Shown here piece by piece: positions 53,460 through 61,895 of a stretch of 64,000 bases of DNA; the first letter of the stretch is position 1; every line of letters starts with the position of its first letter. The stretch lies in contig NZ_JAKEEB010000032.1 of the NCBI RefSeq assembly GCF_021462825.1, forward strand, positions 21,531-85,530. Reading direction: 5' to 3'. The position numbers and the translations under genes were made by a program. This DNA comes from Streptomyces glomeratus. Its GTDB lineage: Bacteria; Actinomycetota; Actinomycetes; Streptomycetales; Streptomycetaceae. The notes under the pieces were generated by a model. That model was not told the DNA's origin and searched no databases. It was given only the letters and a program-made list of their open reading frames with translations.

Positions 53460-53760
53460 GGCTCGGCGTGGGCGCGCAGTCGCTGCAGAGCGTCGAATAC
53501 GCAGCCTGGTTTCTGCAGCAGCCAGGCGTAGTCCTCCCTCAGCATCAGCGCGGTCCAGGCACTGCAGCACCGGCGATGCGACCACATCGTCGAACGCACC
53601 GTCGGCGAACGGCAGGCGGTCTCAGGTCGACCACGTGCGGAGCTACGTCGTCACCGAGCCGGCGCCTGGCCAACACCAGCATCCCCGGCGCTGGCGTCGA
53701 GGCCGGTGACGACGGGGACAGGCCCTGCCTGCCATTTCCCGAGGTGACAACCCCAAGCCT
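53460..53760 (-). pseudogene. Degraded class I SAM methyltransferase
   Basis: Across two minus-strand frames, pieces resemble the middle of a SAM-dependent methyltransferase: STPAPGMLVLARRRLGDDV (the motif I-II region), then, out of frame, a stretch of the GAFDDVVAS...L type. Several frameshifts separate them and neither end exists. No function is expected. It shows that this gap between hsdM and the next phage genes once carried another gene. Confidence 0.45.
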
Positions 53761-53799
53761 CACTGGTGGTAAAAATCGAACACATGATTGAATCTGGTC

Positions 53800-54006
53800 A
53801 TGCGACAGATTCCCGAGGACCTGGCCCGAGCACAGGAGGACTGGCACGCCACCTACAGGCAGCTCACCGCGCGCCCGCGCACCGCGCTCCGGACGCGACT
53901 GATCCACCTGTCGTCAGAGGTGCTGTTCCACTCGTACTGGCAGGGCCAGCGGTCGGCGGCCTGGGCGGCGCTGCACGGTGCACGCCATGTCCGACCTGCC
54001 CCCTGA
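53800..54006 (+). CDS. Small helical protein typical of actinomycete phages and islands
   Basis: A 68-residue protein (MRQIPEDLARAQEDWHATYR, ALRTRLIHLSSEVLFHSYW) that overlaps the DUF6233-like gene. Short proteins of this pattern stand before DUF6233 genes in streptomycete phages and integrative elements. The start is uncertain: TTG 53788 and GTG 53797 are in frame and no good ribosome site is seen. Function unknown. Confidence 0.5.
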   Translation: MRQIPEDLARAQEDWHATYRQLTARPRTALRTRLIHLSSEVLFHSYWQGQRSAAWAALHGARHVRPAP

Positions 54007-54406
54007 CCCGCCCCGCCTTCGGGCGATCCTGGCGCACCTCGACCGGCAGATCACAGACAACGACACGATCGGCATCTACCTGCGACTCCAGCGCGACGCA
54101 GTCCAGAAAGCCCTCACCGAAGTCGAGCATCCGCCCCAGCGACAGCGGCAGAGGGGCCGCGTGAAGGTCGGCGGCTCGCTGCCAGATTTCGCTCTGCCGC
54201 CCACTCGGACCGGTTACGTCGTGCAGCAGAAGCGCACTCCTCACGGACCCGAGCCCACCTTCATCCACCTCGCCGACTGCACAATGATCGAGGGGACACC
54301 GCATCGGATCAGGCCGGACGAGGCGCGGGCGGCGCTCACCGATCCGAACATCGAGTCGTGCCAGTTCTGCCGGCCGGATACCAGGCTGGGCCTGGACCTG
54401 GCATGA
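53987..54406 (+). CDS. DUF6233-like protein
   Basis: A 139-residue protein resembling DUF6233 proteins of streptomycete phages and plasmids: MSDLPPDPPRLRAILAHLDR at the start, a charged helix, then the conserved half TRTGYVVQQKRTPHGPEPTF, IHLADCTMIEGTPHRIRPDE and ESCQFCRPDTRLG with a CxxC. The beta-rich C-terminal half and its Cys/His residues suggest a small zinc-binding domain. Overlap with the previous gene implies joint expression. Role unknown. Confidence 0.7.
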   Translation: MSDLPPDPPRLRAILAHLDRQITDNDTIGIYLRLQRDAVQKALTEVEHPPQRQRQRGRVKVGGSLPDFALPPTRTGYVVQQKRTPHGPEPTFIHLADCTMIEGTPHRIRPDEARAALTDPNIESCQFCRPDTRLGLDLA

Positions 54407-54569
54407 GCATCCTGGGCTCGACGAGCCGCCCGGCCGGGCGTAGGTTCGGAGGGGTCGTGGTCCACGGCGGGCGGCTGGAACAGCTCGCTACGTCCCCACA
54501 GTCGTGGTGGCGTTCACCGCAAAAAACAATGTTGATGCATCCGACCCGGATGCGTGCGATGCACGAAGA

Positions 54570-54809
54570 TCAAAACGCGGAGAAGTGGCGACGCCGCGCG
54601 ATCAGGTTCCCATCCTCATCTCGGCGCAACTCGTGAGTCGCATCCTCTGGAACCTCTTGCCCCTCGGGCACAGCCTCGCCGTGAACCAAGAGAGTCTCGA
54701 TGAAACGTTGACGGACGCGCCGAAGAAGATCTTGGCCGCGCTCAGACGGCTGCCGGGCCTCCCGTTGCCCTGCCCCGACTACAGGGCTCTGCTCGTGTTC
54801 GCTGTTCAT
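54570..54809 (-). CDS. Small protein coupled to the M4-like peptidase
   Basis: A 79-residue charged protein (RQPSERGQDLLRRVRQRFIE, EGQEVPEDATHELRRDEDGN) whose ATG overlaps the peptidase stop as ATGA, so the two are translated in step. Some M4 peptidases of the protealysin type have a small adjacent inhibitor (emfourin), but I see no emfourin likeness here. It could be an inhibitor, chaperone or substrate of the peptidase. The plus strand of this stretch also has an open frame, which I consider a shadow. Confidence 0.5.
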   Translation of the reverse strand: MNSEHEQSPVVGAGQREARQPSERGQDLLRRVRQRFIETLLVHGEAVPEGQEVPEDATHELRRDEDGNLIARRRHFSAF

Positions 54810-56218
54810 GGGTGGCCCTTACCCTCGTTCGAATCGTCGAATCCTACACGCCTCAGCTCGTACAGTCCAGAGGCAGCCCTAACGATCTCGTGTGTGTACG
54901 ACTCTATTTGTCGATACATGGGAGACTTTTCCGTGATGAGCTCGTCAGGGACCCTTATCTCCCCTTGACTGAACAGCGAGTCAACAAAGAACGTAGCGGC
55001 CCTCTGGGGTCGATTCTCGTCGTCACCATTGGGGGGCACAGGGTTCACAAACCGAGGAGGTTCGGATGGGGCAATAACCAGGAAATTTTCTCTAAGCCCG
55101 TATCTCGCTCCTGGCATTGGCATTGCGGACAGCTCCGGCCACTCGAGAGTCTCAGCTCCGATTACGCGCTCTATAGCCTCAGTTCCAGAATCCAAGACGG
55201 CTTGCGTCAATTCAGATGACTCGGAAAGAGAGAGGATGCCGCGATCGACAAACGCCGCCCGCAATTCGACACTATGACTGCCGCTATACATGACCCTATC
55301 GACAGCCAACATATGGGCCGCAACGTCAGCAAAATGACGAGTGGACATTGGAGTCGCAGCAACAGCCGCAACGAGAATCTTCGCCATCTCCTTGGCTGAA
55401 TCTTGAAGCCTCTCGACCGTGTTTCCATAAAAGGTCTCCGCCAAGGCATCTAGAAACGCGGCGGAGAACACTCGCGAGAAAGAGTGCTCCTCTGCACACA
55501 GCTGCACAGCTGGCGCACGCAAGGGGAGAGTCATCGGGTCCATATAGTAGAACTCATTCGCGGCATCACGCAAACACGTCTGCTCTACCTTATGCGGCCT
55601 GGATCGCCGCAAAGCCCAAGCCATTTGTTCACCCGTACGCGAAAGCCGAGATGACTTCTTCAGATCGCCACCGGTGTCAAATATAACTGCTGAACAGAAA
55701 CCATCCACCGTGAGAGACGAGAGCATTGACGAGATATCACCAAATGCCTCATGGAACGCGTAGACCTGGGGGTCATTGACCCCGAACAGTCTAGGGTTTA
55801 TGGCATCAAGCACCGCATGCCCCATTTCATGAGACACGATATCGGGACTTTCAGCCGAGTAGATCGTTTGGTTATTAGCCGTGCCGTGGAAGAAGTAAAC
55901 CCCAGTCCGGTTATACCAGGCGTTGAATCGCTCTCCATCGTCCAAGTGGACCGTGAGCTTCCTGCCTACGTCCTTATGCCACTTGAGCTCACCCGGCACG
56001 GCCTCCTTAACCCAGTCAATTGTTCGACGTGCGGCATCTGCGGCGGACCAGTAACGAAGCTTGTAGTCGCTACTGTGAAATGCCCCTGGAACCGAGCCTT
56101 CGATTACAACCGGCAAGGGGGGTTGATCAAGCTTAGGCGCTGGCCGAGCAACTGGGGACCGCGACGACGGAGGCGCTCCTGGATCATCCTCCCAGACGTA
56201 CACCGTATCCGCGCACAT
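54806..56218 (-). CDS. M4-like zinc metallopeptidase, cytoplasmic
   Basis: A 470-residue protein with a thermolysin-clan active site: the zinc helix SPDIVSHEMGHAVLDAINP holds the two His and catalytic Glu, and AFHEAFGDISSMLSS supplies the third ligand Glu, about 30 residues on as expected. There is no signal peptide or propeptide, so it should act inside the cell. Upstream, YKLRYWSAADAARRTIDWV and NRTGVYFFHGTANNQTIYSA form the N-domain. The gene is clearly poorer in GC than its neighbours, a sign of transfer. It sits beside the portal gene at the right edge of the defence island. A protease effector in a defence or phage-exclusion role is possible. Confidence 0.7.
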   Translation of the reverse strand: MCADTVYVWEDDPGAPPSSRSPVARPAPKLDQPPLPVVIEGSVPGAFHSSDYKLRYWSAADAARRTIDWVKEAVPGELKWHKDVGRKLTVHLDDGERFNAWYNRTGVYFFHGTANNQTIYSAESPDIVSHEMGHAVLDAINPRLFGVNDPQVYAFHEAFGDISSMLSSLTVDGFCSAVIFDTGGDLKKSSRLSRTGEQMAWALRRSRPHKVEQTCLRDAANEFYYMDPMTLPLRAPAVQLCAEEHSFSRVFSAAFLDALAETFYGNTVERLQDSAKEMAKILVAAVAATPMSTRHFADVAAHMLAVDRVMYSGSHSVELRAAFVDRGILSLSESSELTQAVLDSGTEAIERVIGAETLEWPELSAMPMPGARYGLRENFLVIAPSEPPRFVNPVPPNGDDENRPQRAATFFVDSLFSQGEIRVPDELITEKSPMYRQIESYTHEIVRAASGLYELRRVGFDDSNEGKGHP

Positions 56219-56369
56219 GACACCTCCCTCAGATCACCTGACTGGCGCCTGCGGTAAATCCAGGTTGCGTGTACAGGGGTCTTGGCGCCCGATCTTTAGG
56301 CCGAACGGGTGAATGCTCACGGCCCAGGTGGCGGCCCTGCACGCACCTTCCTATAATCGCGCCTCACGA

Positions 56370-58217
56370 CTACTCCATCAGTGGAACAGCTGGAATCTCC
56401 GGCGAACTCTGGGGCAGTCCGAGGTATGCACGCACAGCCGTGTGGTCACCTGTCGCATCAGCGAGCCGAGCGGCTGCGTCGAACGCCCGCTTCTGAATTC
56501 GCTCGATCTCCTCCTGAGCGTCATCGATGGGGTAGCCAGCGTCCATCAGCATGCGGACGCCGGTCTCCACAGACAGCACACCGGCGCCCACGCCCTTGAC
56601 CACCTCGTCGAGGACCGCAGCCCGGTCGGTGGGAGTGTGCGGGCCCCACGCCAGGCGGGCTGGGAGGGACTCCCCCGCGGGCCATCCTTCGGCCTGCCCA
56701 GCTTGGTGGAGGCGTTGCACCATGCGCAGTAGGACGGCGTACTTGTGGGTTCGGGCCAAGCGCATGGCGGCCACCAGGGAGTCCAGTGGGCCCAGGGCGA
56801 GTTGCAGCGCGTAGCCGGACGGCAGAGCGGTCGGGTCGAGCGTGCCCAGGCCGGCTGCGGTGAGGCGGCTGTTCGCGGCGACGCGGTCGAGGATGTGGTC
56901 GATGCGGGCTCGTAGCTCGGCGAGCTGGGCAGAGGTGTCCAGGACGTCCATGCGGCCGTTGTCGTTGAGCTGCCATACCGTCCCAGCCCGGACCTTGACC
57001 GGGAGGGGCTGACCGGTGGCACGGTCGATGGGCAGCCTGGCACCGGCCAGGCCGATGATCGGCGAACCGGTGGTAGCCGAAGCGCCGGAGCTGTCGGTGT
57101 CCGTGGCGGACAGCTCATCGAGCGCCTGGAGGACGGTGGCGATGGTGGGTTTCCCCCAGTGCTCGCCGCTGGCGGGGATGCTGTTGGTGACGTGGACGAG
57201 GGGGATGAAGTCAACCATCAGGTCGAGCCGGTCGAGGACTTCACCATCCGATCGGGCCCGGTACGTGGCCTTGTGCATGGGCAGGTCGTAGAGGAAGTCG
57301 GCGTACTTGAGATCGTCCAGCTCCCATTCGGCGTCAGTGAGGTAGCACGTCCACGGAATCGGCCGGTTCTGCGCCCACGGGTAGGCGCGGGTGATCACCC
57401 CGGTCTCCCTGTCGAAGGAGTCGCCAGGAGTCAGGACTGGCTCCCTATCGTCGGCGTAGACGTACTCGCGCACGGCGTTTCCGTTCTTCGCCATACCGCG
57501 TCGGCTGGCCGGGGCGATCGGGCCCAGTTCGTACGTAACTCGGCGCAGCCGGGCTTTCAGGCCGCGCCGCTTGTCCTCCGGCAGCTCCCACGCCAGGTGG
57601 ACACGCGTGGGGAACTCGGCGACGTCCTGCTCGCCGTCCTCCGGCCACTCCGGGAAGTACAAGCCCGGATCCCACGTGCGCAGAAGGACACGGCCCTTCG
57701 CAGGCTCCCAGGCGAGGCTGTAGACCGCATCGCCCAGCAGGATCGCGGTCCGCTCCGCTTGCTGGATGCGCAGGGGCAGCAGCTCCTTCTCCGCCCACTC
57801 CCTCAGCTTCTCCTGAACGGCCAGCGCCATGGCGGCCTCGTCGGTCGGTTCGTCGTCGGCGTGCTCGGCACCCGCGACCGTGATGGTCTGCTCGGAGCCG
57901 AGGAGGTAGCCGAGGGCAGTATCGACCAGCTTCGAAGCGTCGCCCAATTCACGTCGTTCGGTTCCGGCCTCGTCATCCCCGGTGATCGCGGCGACCTGCC
58001 CGGCTTGGTTCGAGTCGTACGCGGCCAGTAGGCGATAGGCAGCGAGTCGGCGCAGGTCCTCGTCGGGCACCCAGGATGAGGTCAGCTCCGCCCAGGCGTT
58101 GCGCCCCGGTCGGCGCGGGTCGGCCATGACTGGCTTGTAGTCCAGCCAGCTCCAGACGTCGGTGATCAGCTCGCGCAGGCCCACGGTGCCCTCCAGGCAG
58201 TCGGCCCCGCGCCGCAA
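56370..58217 (-). CDS. Phage portal protein
   Basis: A 615-residue portal subunit, forming the ring through which DNA enters the head. It has NAWAELTSSWVPDEDLRRLA and YRLLAAYDSN at the start, then a beta wing (LLRTWDPGLYFPEWPEDGEQ), HVTNSIPASGEHWGKPTI, LQALDELSATDTDSSGASA and the crown-side helix region (RLARTHKYAVLLRMVQRLHQ). Length and order are normal for actinophage portals. In an intact phage it would follow terminase directly and precede the scaffold gene; here cargo lies on both sides. Confidence 0.85.
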   Translation of the reverse strand: MRRGADCLEGTVGLRELITDVWSWLDYKPVMADPRRPGRNAWAELTSSWVPDEDLRRLAAYRLLAAYDSNQAGQVAAITGDDEAGTERRELGDASKLVDTALGYLLGSEQTITVAGAEHADDEPTDEAAMALAVQEKLREWAEKELLPLRIQQAERTAILLGDAVYSLAWEPAKGRVLLRTWDPGLYFPEWPEDGEQDVAEFPTRVHLAWELPEDKRRGLKARLRRVTYELGPIAPASRRGMAKNGNAVREYVYADDREPVLTPGDSFDRETGVITRAYPWAQNRPIPWTCYLTDAEWELDDLKYADFLYDLPMHKATYRARSDGEVLDRLDLMVDFIPLVHVTNSIPASGEHWGKPTIATVLQALDELSATDTDSSGASATTGSPIIGLAGARLPIDRATGQPLPVKVRAGTVWQLNDNGRMDVLDTSAQLAELRARIDHILDRVAANSRLTAAGLGTLDPTALPSGYALQLALGPLDSLVAAMRLARTHKYAVLLRMVQRLHQAGQAEGWPAGESLPARLAWGPHTPTDRAAVLDEVVKGVGAGVLSVETGVRMLMDAGYPIDDAQEEIERIQKRAFDAAARLADATGDHTAVRAYLGLPQSSPEIPAVPLME

Positions 58218-58303
58218 GATCAGGTTACGGCGTAGACGAAGCGAGCTGTCCTCAACCTGACAAATCTGTCACTCCGGCTGGGTAACATCACCTTCCCGGG
58301 AGG

Positions 58304-59278
58304 GTGGCAGCGGCGCTGGCCTCCGTTGTCCAGGGCGGGGGCACCTTGACGTCTAGGCGAGCGCGGAAGATCGAGCCGGCGGCGTACGAAGCCCTGACTG
58401 AGGCGTTGGCCCGGATCTACTGGTACAAGCCGGATCTTGCCCGGTTCCTCCAAGTCCGCGCGTCGGATCACCCCGAGCTGGTCAGCGGACTGGACTTCAC
58501 GAACTACAAGGTGGTCTTCGCAGGGCAGTTCGTGGAACGGCTCAGGGTCGGGGAGGACCGATACCAGGACCTCACGCTCTCTCTCATGCTTGAGATCTCA
58601 CAGATGGAATCGTTCCCCACCCTCAAGCGACAGCCCGAGGCCGAGAAGCTGCTGGCTCAAGCCAGGGACGCTGTGGCCGACCTCAGGACCTGGACTGAAC
58701 GCTTCCGTGGCCTTCTTGAAGAACGGGCAGCAGTCGACGAACAACAAGCCCAACAAGCGGAGCGCGAGAAGCATCGCCGTGGCTTCTCGCAGCGCCTTGG
58801 CGAGCTGAAGGAGGAGTTCCTGCGATTGCAGTCGGACACCAACCGGCAGAGTGCCGGTCGCGCCTTCGAGTCGTTCCTGTTCTCGCTGTTCGAACTCTTC
58901 GACATGCAACCCCGCCTCGGGTTTGACCTTGAATTCCAGCAGATCGACGGGTCAATCACCTTCGACACAGACGACTACATCCTGGAAGCGAAATGGTTGA
59001 AGGGTGCTGTCGAGGCCGGGCCGTTGCTGCTGTTCAACGAGAAGGTGCGTCGGAAGGGGAAGAACGCACTGGGTCTGTTCATCAGCGTCAACGGCTTCAG
59101 CTCGGGCGCCCGGTCCGCCTTCAGCGAGGGGACCGCCTTCCTCACGCTCGACGGCACCGACCTGTTCTACGTCCTCGACGACCGAGTACGGCTTGACGAG
59201 CTGCTCATGCGCAAGAAGAGGCACGCAAACGACACAGGCGACTGCTACTTCCCCGCGCATCTGATGATCGGCAACTAG
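58304..59278 (+). CDS. Mrr-like restriction endonuclease
   Basis: A 324-residue protein with an N-terminal helical part, a coiled coil (EQQAQQAEREKHRRGFSQRL) and a C-terminal restriction-endonuclease fold: GRAFESFLFSLFELFDM, the acid GSITFDTDDYILEAKWLKG (Glu-Ala-Lys catalytic pair), then ALGLFISVNGFSSGARSAF. This is the core of type IV/Mrr enzymes and abortive nucleases. Start may be GTG 58304 or TTG 58346, which has a better ribosome site. It is divergent from the portal gene and sits where that gene and large terminase should touch. TGACAAATCTGTC ahead may be an operator. Confidence 0.75.
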   Translation: MAAALASVVQGGGTLTSRRARKIEPAAYEALTEALARIYWYKPDLARFLQVRASDHPELVSGLDFTNYKVVFAGQFVERLRVGEDRYQDLTLSLMLEISQMESFPTLKRQPEAEKLLAQARDAVADLRTWTERFRGLLEERAAVDEQQAQQAEREKHRRGFSQRLGELKEEFLRLQSDTNRQSAGRAFESFLFSLFELFDMQPRLGFDLEFQQIDGSITFDTDDYILEAKWLKGAVEAGPLLLFNEKVRRKGKNALGLFISVNGFSSGARSAFSEGTAFLTLDGTDLFYVLDDRVRLDELLMRKKRHANDTGDCYFPAHLMIGN

Positions 59279-59300
59279 GGCCGTAGTCCGGCTGGCCGCG

Positions 59301-59687
59301 TTACGGCCTCAACGTGCTCCCGGTGGCTTCGGCCACTGCCTCGTCGTACCCCGGCAGTCCCGGCGCGGGGAACGAGGAGCACGCGGCCAGGAAGCCGCCA
59401 CGATCGCCCGCGCTCTGCTCGTGTTCGCCGAGCTGGTCCCATCGGTCGGCGCACTCCTTCTCGCTCGGGCTGGAATAGGCGGGCGCTGCACCGTTGGCGA
59501 TCTTCTGCCGCTGCAAGGCCAGCCCTTCGCTTCGTCCGAGCCGGTACGTCTCGCGTACGCGGTCAAGGTGGGCGGCGCGCTGCTCCTCGTGGCGCGGCTT
59601 CTCAGTCTTCGACGAACAGCCCGTGAGGCACGCAGCGGTGATGGCTGCGATGCACAGGACTGTGGCCCAACTCCCCCTGGTCCCCAT
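59301..59687 (-). CDS. Putative lipoprotein
   Basis: A 128-residue protein with a type II signal: MGTRGSWATVLCIAAITAAC then the lipobox LTGC, predicting lipid attachment and an outside location. The mature part is short and charged, with SEKECADRWDQLGEHEQSAG and FLAACSSFPAPGLPGYDEAV; two Cys may pair. Similar small lipoproteins in prophages act in superinfection exclusion, but many others do not. The start at the hydrophobic segment is preferred over the longer frame. It lies between large terminase and the Mrr-like gene. Confidence 0.65.
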   Translation of the reverse strand: MGTRGSWATVLCIAAITAACLTGCSSKTEKPRHEEQRAAHLDRVRETYRLGRSEGLALQRQKIANGAAPAYSSPSEKECADRWDQLGEHEQSAGDRGGFLAACSSFPAPGLPGYDEAVAEATGSTLRP

Positions 59688-59775
59688 GATCGGGAGGCTA
59701 GCAGCGGTTCGTTGTTCCGGGTGGGCTTGGCCTTTCCTCTTGGGGCTGTTTCCGGTTCCCTGCACCGGGCGGGGA

Positions 59776-61314
59776 TCAGCGGCGGCCGTCGAAGCGGTCG
59801 TCGTCGATGTCCGTTGGCAGCGTGTCAAGTTGATCCGGGTCAGCCAGCTCCGTCAGCCCGTGCACGGCTGCGTCCATACGGTCCGGGCTGTCCATTCCTT
59901 CGACCCAGGTGACCATCTGGTCTTCCAGCTCGGTGTAATCGCCGACGTGGTGGACGAGCTGCTGCTCGTAGAGCTGGGCTACCGGTGCGGCGCGCAGGCG
60001 CTTTCCGACCTTGGCGGTGACTTCCAGGATCATCGGCATGAGCAGGCCCTTGGTGACGCCTTCGCGGCGTAGCTGCTCCCATGCCTGCGTGACGATCTGG
60101 CGGGCCATGTCCCCGCCATAGTTCTTCTCGACCACGATGGCGTCGGCCTTGAGTTCGAGCGCGAGGCGGCAGGCGGCCAGGCCCCAGTCGTTCGCTCCCA
60201 TGGAGCCGGACCGGTCGGCGAGGACGTACAGCTGCCTGTCGAAGTCTCGGCCGACGCCGATGACTCCGGTCTCGTCGCCGACGGTGGACTCTCCGCCGGC
60301 GGGGTCGACAGCCACGACGATGCGCGCCATGTCGATGCCGGAGAACTGGACGGCGTTGATACGGGCGGTGTCGATCCACTCGCGCTTCCACACGCCTCCC
60401 TCGGGCGGGCGGGGCTTCTGCATGTAGAGGGCACCCCAGACTCGTTCGCCGACGCGCTTGCGGGTCCGGGCGTGGTGGGCGGCGTCGAATCGCTGTGGCC
60501 ACAGTGGCTCGCCGGGTGCCCGGCCGAGCGGGTCATCGGGGCTGTCGGCCAGGGCTGGCAGGTCGATGACGCGCCAGGCTTCACGCTCGGTGGCGAGGAT
60601 GCGCCCGGCAAGGTCGTCTTCGTGCCAGCGAGTCTGGATCAGGCAGATCGCACCGGTGGGTTCGAGTCGGGTCTGCAGTACGGAAGTCCACCAGTCCCAG
60701 GCCCGCTTGCGCATGGTTGGGGAGTCAGCGTCGGCCATGTCCTTGACCGGGTCGTCCACGATGGCGATGTGGGCGCGTCGTCCGGTGAGGCCGCCGCCGA
60801 TGCCTGCGGCGAGGAGCCCTCCTTCGCCGCCGACGATGTCGAATCGGTTGGCGGCCTGGCTGCCGGTCTTGAGCTGGATACCGAGTTCGTCGCCCCAGGT
60901 GTAGATGGCGTCCCTGATCCACCGCCCGTGATCGTCAGCCAGGTCGGCGGAGTAGCTGGCGATCATCATGCGGTGGCCGGGGTTGCGCCGGAGGTACCAC
61001 AGCGGGGCCCAGCGGGAGGCGCGTCGGCTCTTGCCGTGCCGCGGGGGCATAGTGAGCATGACGCGGTCACAGCGGCCTTCCGCCATGTCGATGAACGCCT
61101 GGTCGATGAGGTCCAGGTGAGGTGCCTGCATCTCTCGTCCCCCGGTGAGTACGGCCGCCAGCGCGCCCGGGGAGCGGTCCATGGCGAGCTGACGTTCGGC
61201 TTGCGCGAGCTCGGCGCGCAGCGTGGGGGAAGCGGCCTGTGCGATGGCTCGGCGCTGCGCGGTGGGGAGCGTCTTGTAGCGGGCGATGACGCTTGCGTGA
61301 TCGCGCGGCCTCAC
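59776..61314 (-). CDS. Phage terminase large subunit
   Basis: A 512-residue DNA-packaging motor. ATPase: Walker A-like LTMPPRHGKSRRASRWAPLW, Walker B RAHIAIVDDPVKDMADAD, coupling region CLIQTRWHEDDLAGRI. Nuclease: VVAVDPAGGESTVGDETG with catalytic Asp, KADAIVVEKNYGGDMARQIV, and a late Asp near LEDQMVTWVEGMDSPDRMDA. All motors and nuclease residues appear intact. It overlaps the small-terminase stop by 4 nt. Confidence 0.92.
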   Translation of the reverse strand: MRPRDHASVIARYKTLPTAQRRAIAQAASPTLRAELAQAERQLAMDRSPGALAAVLTGGREMQAPHLDLIDQAFIDMAEGRCDRVMLTMPPRHGKSRRASRWAPLWYLRRNPGHRMMIASYSADLADDHGRWIRDAIYTWGDELGIQLKTGSQAANRFDIVGGEGGLLAAGIGGGLTGRRAHIAIVDDPVKDMADADSPTMRKRAWDWWTSVLQTRLEPTGAICLIQTRWHEDDLAGRILATEREAWRVIDLPALADSPDDPLGRAPGEPLWPQRFDAAHHARTRKRVGERVWGALYMQKPRPPEGGVWKREWIDTARINAVQFSGIDMARIVVAVDPAGGESTVGDETGVIGVGRDFDRQLYVLADRSGSMGANDWGLAACRLALELKADAIVVEKNYGGDMARQIVTQAWEQLRREGVTKGLLMPMILEVTAKVGKRLRAAPVAQLYEQQLVHHVGDYTELEDQMVTWVEGMDSPDRMDAAVHGLTELADPDQLDTLPTDIDDDRFDGRR

Positions 61315-61895
61315 TCGGCGGCCGGGTCCGTGAGCGCGATCAGGGCGTCAAGTTCATCCGCGGTCACGTTCTCGATCTGGACCGCCCCGCCGTCAGGGCC
61401 TGACAGCTCGGTGCGTACGGGCATGTCGAGGCCGAGGAGGCGCGCACGGCGCTCCATGATGCGAAGGGTCCGGTCGATCGCGGCGAGGTCCTGGTCGCGG
61501 ACGGCCTTCTTGTAGGCGACGAAGAACAGCCGGTCCAGTCGATCCGCTTCCAGGGCGCGCAGCTCGTCGACGTCATCGTTCAGCTCGGCGCGGCGGTCGG
61601 CCAGGGCGGTGCGGACGTCCCGGCAGGCGGCGTGGATCAGGGCCTCGTCGCTCGGCGGGTCCTGGTTCTTGCGGTACCGCTCGATCCCGTACCCCTGGGG
61701 GTAGGCGATGCCGTCTGAGTTGGCGGCCGGGTCGGCGGCGAGCTTGCGGGCGATGGTTAGCCAGTCCACGCCGGCGAGGCGTAGATCGATGGCGTCCGAG
61801 CGGCGGCGCGCGATGGCCGCACGCGCGGCTTTGTCGGGGCGTCCCACGGCGGGGTCCTCCACAAGCTCGGGTGCACCCCCGCGCCCCACGTCCAT
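61311..61895 (-). CDS. Phage terminase small subunit
   Basis: A 194-residue DNA-recognition partner of the packaging motor. The N-terminal half has a helix-turn-helix-like part (RRSDAIDLRLAGVDWLTIAR), followed by long helices (DDVDELRALEADRLDRLFFV, IDRTLRIMERRARLLGLDMP) that form the oligomer ring, and an acidic tail ENVTADELDALIALTDPAAE that contacts large terminase. Its position directly before the large subunit supports the assignment. Confidence 0.85.
   Translation of the reverse strand: MDVGRGGAPELVEDPAVGRPDKAARAAIARRRSDAIDLRLAGVDWLTIARKLAADPAANSDGIAYPQGYGIERYRKNQDPPSDEALIHAACRDVRTALADRRAELNDDVDELRALEADRLDRLFFVAYKKAVRDQDLAAIDRTLRIMERRARLLGLDMPVRTELSGPDGGAVQIENVTADELDALIALTDPAAE

Noticed and set aside
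54570..54809. Emfourin-type inhibitor of M4 peptidases
   Set aside because: Position fits, but the sequence shows none of the emfourin pattern I know; kept as an unnamed partner.
56340..56365. TATAAT on the plus strand
   Set aside because: Perfect -10 hexamer but no -35 and no plus-strand gene within reach.
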